A stretch of DNA of 44,833 bases from an uncultured Hyphomicrobiales bacterium (GTDB lineage: Bacteria > Pseudomonadota > Alphaproteobacteria > Rhizobiales > Ancalomicrobiaceae), in contig CAIYYN010000003.1 of assembly GCA_903930435.1 (NCBI GenBank), forward strand, positions 1-44,833, read 5' to 3'. Below the pieces are notes generated by a model. That model was given only the letters and a program-made list of their open reading frames with translations. It was not told the origin of the DNA and did no database searches. A program made the position numbers and the translations under genes. How positions within the stretch are numbered: position 1 is the first letter of the stretch; every line of letters begins with the position of its first letter. Below, piece after piece: positions 25,628-33,461 of the stretch.

Positions 25628-25855
25628 TTACTTCGCTGTGTGCTTGACCGCTGCAGTGGTCGCGGCGTGGGCTGCGGCACTGTGGTCTGCGGCGGCTGCG
25701 ACGTGCTCTTTGGCTTCGTCGTGCTTACCGATAGAAAGCTCGTGAGCGGCTTCTTGATGATGGTGGGCAGTTGCTGCATGCTGCGACGCAGCTGCCAGAT
25801 GTGCATCAACGGCGGGCTTGTGAGTTGCAGAAGTTGATGCTGGGGCTAGTGCCAT
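25628..25855 (-). CDS. Small Ala/His-rich protein
   Basis: Seventy-five residues composed mostly of Ala and His, with Lys, Glu and Asp (AAASQHAATAHHHQEAAHEL, GKHDEAKEHVAAAADHSAAA). It has no signal peptide, Cys or Trp, and is predicted to be one long amphipathic helix. The gene is supported by a near-consensus ribosome site (GGAGGA, 8 nt before the ATG) and by a hairpin terminator 12 nt past the stop. The regular His spacing suggests metal or nucleic-acid binding, but this is inference; I do not recognise a named family. It shares upstream sequence elements with the DUF1236 gene 500 nt away. Confidence 0.7.
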   Translation of the reverse strand: MALAPASTSATHKPAVDAHLAAASQHAATAHHHQEAAHELSIGKHDEAKEHVAAAADHSAAAHAATTAAVKHTAK

Positions 25856-25929
25856 TTGGAAATCCTCCGAAGTTGGGTTTGCAATAACGAGTTAAGTCCG
25901 TGTAGGAAATTGAAAAAGCATCGGAATAT

Positions 25930-25940
25930 ACTTAAAGCGC
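25930..25940 (-). promoter_or_regulatory. Shared upstream element 1, copy A
   Basis: On the - strand it reads GCGCTTTAAGT, 75 nt before the ATG of the Ala/His-rich gene. An identical 11-mer lies 49 nt before the DUF1236 gene (26820-26830). It may be part of a common promoter or operator. Confidence 0.4.
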
Positions 25941-26058
25941 ACTAGGACATTCTGTAAGCTCAATGAAATGGAAAGACTGCTGCGCGCGAAAGGCAAAAAT
26001 TGCTGTGATTTAATACGAAAAGATATAAGTATTATTGTCAGAAACTCAAGTCAATTTG

Positions 26059-26073
26059 ACGCAAAAATTGCGC
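26059..26073 (-). promoter_or_regulatory. Shared upstream element 2, copy A
   Basis: ACGCAAAAATTGCGC on the + strand, an imperfect GCGCAA/TTGCG(T) dyad followed by AATATACG. A closely similar block lies at 26928-26941 upstream of the DUF1236 gene. About 120 nt separate it from element 1 here and about 100 nt there. Confidence 0.4.
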
Positions 26074-26354
26074 AATATACGCATTGATTTAAGGCAACAC
26101 GAATTCTGTCTGTAAATATCTCTTCGCACCCTTGTCAATTTACCTTCTGAGGTGGCAGTTTGATTGTCATTCGCTGGATTTTGAATCTTCTACAGATGAT
26201 AAATATATTCAAGCAGGTCTCGAGGCGTTGCCATCTGCAAAAGTCGCTGGAATATCAACGAGGAAAGACCGAGTACAAACTTAATTGAACTCAGCCCTCC
26301 TGGTTTTGAGTAATGAAGCAATGCTGTTGACAATAGGCAGCTTCATTAAGGCTT

Positions 26355-26771
26355 TTAGCGCGCGATTACATCAACAATGCGGTGTGTTCTGGGATCAACC
26401 AGAACAGTCGTATCATTTAAAACGGTATATTGATAATCATGGACACCATACTCTGACGGAACGTCATAGTAAGTCACACCATTATCTGGCAGTAGAGCCC
26501 CGATAACGACTTCGTCTGAATAATGATACGAGCGGCGATGCTCTCTTGAGGCGTAATCCCTAAAGCGAGGGCGCTGATCGATACCGAATAAACCGTTTAC
26601 GCCGCCGGTAACGCCCCCGACAACACCCCCAACAACAGCCCCAATCGGACCGGCGCTATGGGCACCTTGATCGGCTCCTTCTTCGGTTCCACGCACCAAG
26701 CCTTGTGCCAGAGCTAGAGTCGGAATGCTCGCAAATATGAGCGTCGTCAATGCGATAATCTTGATTTTCAT
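26355..26771 (-). CDS. DUF1236 domain protein, exported
   Basis: A 138-residue protein from the ATG at 26771 (the frame is open to a TTG at 26816). The N-terminus is a signal peptide (MKIKIIALTTLIFASI, cleavage after ALA). It is followed by a Gly/Val-rich stretch with GAVVGGVVGGVTGGVNG, which resembles glycine-zipper membrane segments. The C-terminus (YTVLNDTTVLVDPRTHRIVD) matches the DUF1236 domain, common in alphaproteobacterial periplasmic proteins of unknown role. The ribosome site is weak. It probably acts in the envelope; no function is assigned. Confidence 0.82.
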   Translation of the reverse strand: MKIKIIALTTLIFASIPTLALAQGLVRGTEEGADQGAHSAGPIGAVVGGVVGGVTGGVNGLFGIDQRPRFRDYASREHRRSYHYSDEVVIGALLPDNGVTYYDVPSEYGVHDYQYTVLNDTTVLVDPRTHRIVDVIAR

Positions 26772-26819
26772 TTGAATACACCAAGCACGGGACAGATTGT
26801 CCGTTTGGAAAAGCAAGCA

Positions 26820-26830
26820 ACTTAAAGCGC
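26820..26830 (-). promoter_or_regulatory. Shared upstream element 1, copy B
   Basis: GCGCTTTAAGT on the - strand, 49 nt before the DUF1236 ATG and identical to the 11-mer at 25930-25940. The exact match in two neighbouring, unrelated, same-strand genes suggests co-regulation. Confidence 0.4.
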
Positions 26831-26927
26831 GCTTTTAATCCTCCTCTCTTTTACTGGATTGACTGGCTCAATTATAGAATCGGAAAACACCTAAATACTT
26901 CGCAGAGTCGAATTCAGATTAAATTGA

Positions 26928-26941
26928 ACGCAAAAATAGCG
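26928..26941 (-). promoter_or_regulatory. Shared upstream element 2, copy B
   Basis: ACGCAAAAATAGCG on the + strand, preceded by AAATTGA and followed after a few bases by GAATATATG. The copy at 26059-26073 has the same order of submotifs. It lies 157 nt before the DUF1236 ATG, so it may be an upstream activator site rather than a core promoter. Confidence 0.4.
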
Positions 26942-27022
26942 AGCGAATATATGAATTATTAATCCGAAAAATCTTGGAGAGATCCTGTTATCATCGACGC
27001 TCACTATGTCAGGGCCGTGGTA

Positions 27023-28042
27023 TTAACCGGTCACGTAGGGTCCCCGATAGGTCGTCAAGCTGCGAATGTAGCCGCCACGCTCACGTCGCTCGGTATCGCT
27101 TTCCGGCGTACGATCACGCATGAGACCCCGAATTTCCGTCACTTCTTTGAAATCGCGCAGCTTGATCCAGTTTTCGACGCCAGACAGCAAGGCGCTGATG
27201 TGCCCAGGTCCATTTCGCAGCAGAGACGATGTCGTCATGACCACATCGGCACCTGCTAACAGGTACTTGATCACGTCGTCGGAGGTTTCAACTCCAGTTC
27301 CCGCCGCCAAAGAAGCGTGCGACAGCCGCCCGAACAAGTGCGATAGCCAAAGCAGTCCGAGGCGGGTTTCACTTGGATGACTGAGCGCGACATCTTTGAC
27401 CCAACCCAGCCGGACCAGGTCAATATCCTGCGCATAGAGCCGGTTGAACAAGACAATCCCGTCCGCGCCTGCTGCATCCAACTGCCGCGCAAGAGCCCCG
27501 AAGGCCGAATAGTACGGATGCAGCTTCACTGCAATCGGTATCCTCACCGAGGCACGCACGGCCATCACGAGCCCAAGGCAATCGCTCTCAACAAGGGCGC
27601 TTGTTGCTGATGCACTTGTCGCAATCCTGTAGACATTCAGTTCAATCGCAGCTGCCCCTGCTGCCTCAATCTGGGCAGCATAGTCGACCCAGCCCGAAAC
27701 CGTGGTACCGTTCAGGCTGGCGATCACGGGCACCTCGACCGCCTTGCTTGCCTCAGCGACAAGGTCAAGATAACGGCGCGGCACATCACTGGCTGCTACG
27801 GAAGGTGGGAAATAGGATCCCGCTTCGAAATGGCTGTCCGCACCTACGCCGATTAATTGTTCTGAGGCTGCAAGCTCCTGCCGGATCTGCTCTTCGAACA
27901 GTGAAGGCAGAACGATCGCACCGGCGCCTGAGGCAGCCAATTGTCGGATACCTGCAATCGTCGATGCCAGCGGTGAAGCCGATGCTACAATCGGATTCTT
28001 CAGCGTCAGACCTAGATAGTGTGTGGTCAGATCGATGCCCAT
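27023..28042 (-). CDS. Dihydroorotate-dehydrogenase-like protein of nifJ operons
   Basis: A 339-residue FMN-type TIM barrel. It starts MGIDLTTHYLGLTLKNPIVAS and has AAGADGIVLFNRLY and AGADVVMTTSSLLRNG, which fit the phosphate/FMN end of DHOD-like barrels. However, the segment where true dihydroorotate dehydrogenases carry the NxSCPN signature and catalytic Cys/Ser reads ELNVYRIATSASATS. It is therefore unlikely to make pyrimidines. Homologues habitually sit beside nifJ in other phyla. The gene begins 4 nt after nifJ. I infer an accessory electron-transfer or flavin protein for the neighbouring Fe-S enzymes. Confidence 0.88.
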   Translation of the reverse strand: MGIDLTTHYLGLTLKNPIVASASPLASTIAGIRQLAASGAGAIVLPSLFEEQIRQELAASEQLIGVGADSHFEAGSYFPPSVAASDVPRRYLDLVAEASKAVEVPVIASLNGTTVSGWVDYAAQIEAAGAAAIELNVYRIATSASATSALVESDCLGLVMAVRASVRIPIAVKLHPYYSAFGALARQLDAAGADGIVLFNRLYAQDIDLVRLGWVKDVALSHPSETRLGLLWLSHLFGRLSHASLAAGTGVETSDDVIKYLLAGADVVMTTSSLLRNGPGHISALLSGVENWIKLRDFKEVTEIRGLMRDRTPESDTERRERGGYIRSLTTYRGPYVTG

Positions 28043-28046
28043 GATT

Positions 28047-31000
28047 TCAAGCCTTTTCTATGGTGAGCGTGCGGGCATCAGGATGAAAGCGGCTACCATC
28101 GCGGGACGCCATCACCTCATATTGGGCGTATTTTTCGTCGACGGCCGCCTGCGCCATATTGAGCAACTGCGAGGCTTCTGCGGGCCGGTTTGCCGCGAGA
28201 CTGCGGTAGCGCAGCTCATTGTAAGCATAATCTTTCATTGGGATCGTGGGCCTCGGACTATCAAGTCGGAACGGTGCTTCACCGGCTGTCGCCATCGCCG
28301 GATTGTAGCGAAACAGGGGCCAATAACCGGACGCGGTTGCCAAATCCTGCTGCTTCATGCCAAAACGCAGATCAAATCCGTGCGCGATACAGTGGCTGTA
28401 TGCAAGGATGAGCGACGGCCCCGGCCAAGCTTCCGCCTCACGAAAAGCAAGCAGTGTCTGCTGCGGATTGGCTCCCATGGCTACTTGAGCCACATAGACA
28501 TTGCCGTAAGCAATCGCCTGCAGGCCGAGGTCCTTGCGCGCAGTTCGCTTTCCCGCCGCGGCGAATTTAGCCACCGCTGCAAGTGGCGTCGCCTTTGATG
28601 CCTGGCCACCCGTGTTGGAATAGACCTCAGTATCGAGCACCAGTACGTTCACGTCACGTCCGCTCGCCAGGACGTGATCAAGCCCGCCATAGCCGATGTC
28701 ATAGGCCCAGCCATCACCGCCGACGAGCCAGATCGACCTGCGCACCAGATGATCCAAGACGGATAAAAGATCAAGTGCAGCAGGCAGCTCTCCAAGTTTA
28801 TTCAAGCGATGTCTCAAATCAGAGACGCGGGCACGTTGCGTCAGGATCTCGGATTCGCGGATCTGCGGCGCGGCCAAAATGGCGTCGGCAAGTTCGATGC
28901 CGATTTGTGGTGCAAGCTCCTTCAACAACCGCTCAGCCAATGCAAGTTGCATATCAGCGGCGAGCCGGAAGCCGAGGCCGAACTCAGCATTGTCCTCGAA
29001 CAGCGAGTTTGACCATGCAGGGCCCCGGCCATCAACGTTCTTTGTCCAAGGCGTCACAGGCAAATTGCCCCCGTAGATGGAGGAACATCCTGTCGCATTC
29101 GCGATTTGCGCGCGGTCGCCGAACAATTGCGACAGGAGCTTCAGATAGGGCGTCTCCCCGCATCCTCCGCACGCGCCGGAAAACTCGAACAGCGGTTCCA
29201 GGAACTGAATCCCGCGCACATTGGCGAAATCAACATGCGCTCGATCATTGACCGGAAGCGTCTCAAAGAAGGCGACATTGGCCTTTTCATCTTCGAGAAA
29301 GGCCGCTTTTGGCGCCATGTTGATCGCTTTCTTGCCGGGCACGCGCGGACTGTGTGCGGGGCAGACCTCGACGCAAATGCCGCAACCAGTGCAGTCTTCC
29401 ATATAGAATTGCAGCGTGAAGCGGGCTTCCGGGTAGCCACGCGCATTGACTGGTGCAGACTTGAAGGTATCTGGCGCCGGTACCGCTGCATCGTGCAGTC
29501 TGACGTTATCGTAAAATTTAGCGCGAATGACCGAATGCGGACAGACGAGCGAGCACTGACCGCACTGGATGCAGACGTCTGTTTCCCAAATTGGAACCTC
29601 GTCGGCAATATTGCGCTTTTCCCAGGCCGACGTGCCGGTCGGGAATGTGCCGTCAACGGGCATGGCACTGACCGGCAAAGCATCCCCCTGCCCTCGCATG
29701 ATCGCTGCCGTCACCAATTGGACGAACGCGGGTGCGTTGGGCGACAGGATTGGTGGCCGCACGGCGGTGCTTGTCGCTACGAGTGGCACGACAACCGGCT
29801 TCAGATTTGCCAGCGTCTGGTCGACGGCGGCGAAATTCTCTTTAACGACCTTGTCGCCTTTTTTGCCGTATGTTTTCTCGATCATATGCTTGATGCGACC
29901 GATTGCCTCATCTCGCGGCAGCACGCCGGACAGAGCAAAGAAGCACGTTTGCAAGACAGTGTTCACGCGTCCGCCCAGTCCTGTGTCCCGGGCGACCTTG
30001 GTCGCGTCGATGACAAAAAGCTTCAGCTTCTTGTCAATGATGGTCTGCTGCACTTCGCGCGGCAGATGCGCCCAGGCATCCTCCGGCCCATAGGGGCAGT
30101 TCAGCAGGAACGTTGCACCGGACGCTGCAAATTCCAGCACGTCGACCCTGGTGAGAAAACCGAACTGATGGCAGGCGACAAAGCTCGCCGAGGCGATCAG
30201 ATAGGGCGCGTGGATCGGCTTGGGCCCAAAACGCAGATGTGAGACCGTCTGTGCGCCGGACTTGTGGCTGTCGTAGACGAAGTACCCCTGCGCATAGCGA
30301 TCCCCCTCCTCCGCCAGGATCTTGACGCTACCCTTGTTGCCACCGACCGTCCCGTCCGAGCCAAGACCATAGAAGACGGCTCGGACGACATCATCGGGTT
30401 CAATCTCGAAGCCCGGATCATAGACAAGGCTCAGGTGGGTGACATCATCGTTGATACCGATGGTGAAGCCATTCTTCGGGTGCGGTTTTGCCAGTTCGTC
30501 GAACACCGCCTTCGCCATCGCCGGGGTGAAGTCCTTTGACGACAAGCCATAGCGGCCACCCACCAGGCGCGGCAGGTTCGCCAGAACACCCAAGGTAATC
30601 CCTTGCATCAGAGCGGCTACGCAGTCGAGATAAAGTGGCTCACCTGGGCTGCCCGGCTCTTTCGTTCGGTCGAGTACGGCGATCGCTTTCACCGTCGCCG
30701 GCAAAGCGGCGAGGAAATGTTGTATCGAAAATGGTCGATAGAGCCGGACTTGAACGACCCCAAGCTTGATGCCTTGCGGATCAGCGGCATTCAGGAACGC
30801 GGCTGTGGCTGCCGCTGTCTCTGTGCCTGAGCCCATGATCACAACGATGCGGTCGGCATCAGGCGCACCAAAATACTCGAAAAGTTTATAGGCACGGCCC
30901 GTCAATTGGTGAAACTCCGCCATCCCGGTTTCGACGATCTCCGGGGTCGCGGCATAAAAAGAGTTCACCGTTTCCCGTGCCTGGAAAAACGTATCCGGGT

Positions 31001-31688
31001 TATGCGCGGTACCACGCATGACCGGATGTTCCGGCGTCAACCCGCGACCACGATGAGCGCGGACAAGATCATCGCGAATCATTGCGCGGATCGACGCGTC
31101 GGGTATGAGTTCAAGCGTGTTCAGTTCATGTGACGTTCGAAAGCCGTCGAAAAAATGCATGAACGGCACACGAGCGGCCAAGGTCGATGCCTGTGCAATC
31201 AAGGCCATGTCGTGCGCTTCTTGCACCGACGCCGACGATAACAACGCAAAGCCAGTCGACCTGACTGCCATGACGTCTGAATGGTCCCCGAAGATCGACA
31301 ATGCCTGTGTAGCGAGTGATCGCGCGGCAACATGGAAGACGGTCGACGTCAGCTCCCCCGCGATCTTGAACATATTGGGCAGCATCAGAAGGAGCCCTTG
31401 CGACGACGTGAAAGTCGTCGTCAGCGCGCCCGATTGGAGTGCGCCGTGGACTGCACCTGCTGCACCACCTTCGCTCTGCATTTCCTGGACGACGGGAATG
31501 CCGCCCCAGATGTTCTTTGTCCCGAGGGATGCCCATTCGTCGGCAAGTTCAGCCATCGTCGAGGAGGGCGTGATCGGATAGATGGCACAGACCTCGTTTA
31601 CCCGATAGGCGACATGGGCGACGGCCGTATTGCCATCCATGGTCGCGCGTATGGGGGCTGTCGCATCAAGCTTGATTGCTTCGGTCAT
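28047..31688 (-). CDS. nifJ: Pyruvate:ferredoxin (flavodoxin) oxidoreductase NifJ
   Basis: A single-chain 1213-residue PFOR, complete in all domains. It oxidises pyruvate plus CoA to acetyl-CoA and CO2, reducing ferredoxin or flavodoxin (EC 1.2.7.1). The N-terminal domain has YPITPSSTMAELADEW (37-52). Two 4Fe-4S motifs lie at Cys706/709/712/716 and Cys766/769/772/776. The proximal cluster is signalled by GACGGCGE (Cys840, Cys843) and Cys868. The ThDP domain has GDGWAYDIG (991-999) and YSNTGGQ (1023-1029). I chose the ATG at 31688, which overlaps the upstream stop (ATGA), over a frame opening at 31751. PFOR is oxygen-sensitive in most organisms, so low-oxygen expression is likely. Confidence 0.96.
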   Translation of the reverse strand: MTEAIKLDATAPIRATMDGNTAVAHVAYRVNEVCAIYPITPSSTMAELADEWASLGTKNIWGGIPVVQEMQSEGGAAGAVHGALQSGALTTTFTSSQGLLLMLPNMFKIAGELTSTVFHVAARSLATQALSIFGDHSDVMAVRSTGFALLSSASVQEAHDMALIAQASTLAARVPFMHFFDGFRTSHELNTLELIPDASIRAMIRDDLVRAHRGRGLTPEHPVMRGTAHNPDTFFQARETVNSFYAATPEIVETGMAEFHQLTGRAYKLFEYFGAPDADRIVVIMGSGTETAAATAAFLNAADPQGIKLGVVQVRLYRPFSIQHFLAALPATVKAIAVLDRTKEPGSPGEPLYLDCVAALMQGITLGVLANLPRLVGGRYGLSSKDFTPAMAKAVFDELAKPHPKNGFTIGINDDVTHLSLVYDPGFEIEPDDVVRAVFYGLGSDGTVGGNKGSVKILAEEGDRYAQGYFVYDSHKSGAQTVSHLRFGPKPIHAPYLIASASFVACHQFGFLTRVDVLEFAASGATFLLNCPYGPEDAWAHLPREVQQTIIDKKLKLFVIDATKVARDTGLGGRVNTVLQTCFFALSGVLPRDEAIGRIKHMIEKTYGKKGDKVVKENFAAVDQTLANLKPVVVPLVATSTAVRPPILSPNAPAFVQLVTAAIMRGQGDALPVSAMPVDGTFPTGTSAWEKRNIADEVPIWETDVCIQCGQCSLVCPHSVIRAKFYDNVRLHDAAVPAPDTFKSAPVNARGYPEARFTLQFYMEDCTGCGICVEVCPAHSPRVPGKKAINMAPKAAFLEDEKANVAFFETLPVNDRAHVDFANVRGIQFLEPLFEFSGACGGCGETPYLKLLSQLFGDRAQIANATGCSSIYGGNLPVTPWTKNVDGRGPAWSNSLFEDNAEFGLGFRLAADMQLALAERLLKELAPQIGIELADAILAAPQIRESEILTQRARVSDLRHRLNKLGELPAALDLLSVLDHLVRRSIWLVGGDGWAYDIGYGGLDHVLASGRDVNVLVLDTEVYSNTGGQASKATPLAAVAKFAAAGKRTARKDLGLQAIAYGNVYVAQVAMGANPQQTLLAFREAEAWPGPSLILAYSHCIAHGFDLRFGMKQQDLATASGYWPLFRYNPAMATAGEAPFRLDSPRPTIPMKDYAYNELRYRSLAANRPAEASQLLNMAQAAVDEKYAQYEVMASRDGSRFHPDARTLTIEKA

Positions 31689-33346
31689 GCCCGGCGCTCC
31701 ACTCGTGTCGTTATTGGTTCCGGGATCATGTCGATGGCGTGGCATGGGCACTGCTCAAAGCAAACGGCGCAGCCGGTGCAAAGCGCGAAGTTATAGGCGT
31801 AGCGCTTGCCGGGGCCGAGCTTGTCAATCGCCTGTTCGGGACAGGCTGCGTAGCATTGGTCGCACTCAAAGCAATTGCCACAGGACAGGCAACGCTTGGC
31901 CTCGAACAGCGCCTCGGCTACGGAGAGCCCTTGCGTCGTCTCGACGAAGCCATGACCAAGCCGCTCGGAGAGAGCAAGTTCATGCTGAACACCTGCGGGC
32001 GCGTCGGTGTAGATCGGCAAATGCAGGAGATCGAAGCTGGCGAGCTTGTGCTTTGCGGCGGCAACGATTGTCGGCGAACCCATCAGGAAGGCATCAATGT
32101 GCCGCGCCGCCAATTTGCCATGACCGACCGCCGTCGTAACGGTCCGGTTGCCAGGCACCATGTCGCCACCAGCGAAAATGCCCTTGCGACCGGTCATCAT
32201 CCCGGCATCGACGATGACGGTATCATCAGGCTTGAACGTGATGCCGGAAATGCCCCTAAGGAAGCCGATATCGGCCTGTTGTCCCAAGGCCAGCACGACA
32301 GAGTCAGCATTAAGAGTCTCGAATTCGCCTGTGGGCTGCGGCGTGCCATCGGCGTCCATCGTCATCCGTTCGACGGTGATCTGGCTCGCGTCGATCTCAT
32401 GGATACTGCTCAACCATCGGATCTTGATGCCTTCGGACAGGGCCTCATCAGCCTCGAAGGCCTGGGCCTGCATGTGCGCTCGGTCCATGAAGAACACGAT
32501 CAGCGCTTCTTCGGCCCCAAGCCGTTTGGCGGTCCTGGCCGCATCCATTGCCGTATTGCCCGCACCATAAACGACCACCCGCCGCCCGAGCTTTGGAGCG
32601 TGGCCGCTTTCCACGTCATGTAACAGGTTGATGGCCGTGTAGACCCGAGCGGCGTCTCGGGCAGGAATATCGATCCGCTTGCCGATCTGGGTGCCAATGG
32701 CGATGAAGACAGCATCGAACCGTCCCTCGGCCTGCTCGGCGAGCACATCGGTGGTCCTGTGATTGAGCGTGATCGTCACGCCCATCGCCTCAATGCGGGC
32801 AATCTCTGCCATGAGATCAGCACGCGGTAGCCGATAGGCGGGAATGCCGAAATGCAGCATGCCGCCGGGCAAAGGCCCAGCTTCCCGAATTTCAACTGCG
32901 TGTCCAAGACGCGCCAGATGATAGGCCGCGGACAATCCACTTGGACCACCACCGACGATCAGCACGCGTTTTCCGGTACCCATTAAAGGCGGCGGCAAGG
33001 TCCAGCCGTTCGTCGTGGCGAGGTCGCCCAGAAACCGCTCAACCGCATGAATGCTCACGGCGCTGTCGACTTCGGTACGATTACAACTGGTCTCGCATGG
33101 ATGATAGCAGACACGACCGTGGACAGCGGGAAAGGGGTTGTCGGCAAGGATCGTCTCCCAGGCCTTGCGATAATTGCCGGCCTGCGCCAGATCGAGCCAC
33201 GCCTGGATGTTCTCGCCCGCCGGGCATGCATGGTTGCAGGGGGGCATGAGGTCGACATAAACCGGGCGTTCGAGGCGCGCCGGTCCGGTTCCTTTCTCGC
33301 GCGTGAGATCGACAACCGGTGTGAAATCCTGAACTCTCGTTGTCAT
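31685..33346 (-). CDS. GltD-like FAD/NAD(P) flavoprotein with N- and C-terminal Fe-S clusters
   Basis: A 553-residue protein. The N-terminal Fe-S domain has Cys37/41 and Cys80/84/88 (CNHACP; CYHPCETSC). Next come an FAD fold (GGGPSG, 132-137) and an NAD(P) fold (VVVYGAGNTAMDAA, about 275), as in the glutamate synthase small chain. An extra C-terminal two-cluster ferredoxin domain follows (CLSCGNCFECDQCYAACP; CTGCAVCFEQCPC). No glutamate synthase large subunit is nearby. Overlap with nifJ (ATGA) argues that it links NifJ's reduced ferredoxin to NAD(P)H. The ATG at 33346 has GAGGAA 5 nt away; the longer frame to 33532 runs into the MFS gene. Confidence 0.92.
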   Translation of the reverse strand: MTTRVQDFTPVVDLTREKGTGPARLERPVYVDLMPPCNHACPAGENIQAWLDLAQAGNYRKAWETILADNPFPAVHGRVCYHPCETSCNRTEVDSAVSIHAVERFLGDLATTNGWTLPPPLMGTGKRVLIVGGGPSGLSAAYHLARLGHAVEIREAGPLPGGMLHFGIPAYRLPRADLMAEIARIEAMGVTITLNHRTTDVLAEQAEGRFDAVFIAIGTQIGKRIDIPARDAARVYTAINLLHDVESGHAPKLGRRVVVYGAGNTAMDAARTAKRLGAEEALIVFFMDRAHMQAQAFEADEALSEGIKIRWLSSIHEIDASQITVERMTMDADGTPQPTGEFETLNADSVVLALGQQADIGFLRGISGITFKPDDTVIVDAGMMTGRKGIFAGGDMVPGNRTVTTAVGHGKLAARHIDAFLMGSPTIVAAAKHKLASFDLLHLPIYTDAPAGVQHELALSERLGHGFVETTQGLSVAEALFEAKRCLSCGNCFECDQCYAACPEQAIDKLGPGKRYAYNFALCTGCAVCFEQCPCHAIDMIPEPITTRVERRA

Positions 33347-33461
33347 GTTTTCCTCAATGCCGACTGTGCAGGACGCAGGTACGTAGGTCGATTCCGGCGG
33401 GACGCGCGTGGCTCGTGTAAATCGGGTGCTGTCGTCTGTCGTCGCCGCAAATTTCGCCAGA

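Larger units (their letters stand above)
25856..26354. other. Upstream region of the Ala/His-rich gene, AT-rich
   Basis: The 499 nt between two - strand genes hold two elements that recur upstream of the DUF1236 gene: ACTTAAAGCGC at 25930-25940 and ACGCAAAAATTGCGC at 26059-26073. The rest is AT-rich and without open frames that look coding. No GC-rich terminator was seen just downstream of the DUF1236 stop (26355). Confidence 0.5.

Noticed and set aside
25506-25745. A 79-codon + strand frame
   Set aside because: It overlaps the terminator hairpin and runs antisense to the well-supported Ala/His-rich gene.
29106-30242. A 378-codon frame on the + strand
   Set aside because: It is antisense to nifJ, whose Fe-S and ThDP motifs are intact; the frame has no domain and is a codon-bias shadow.
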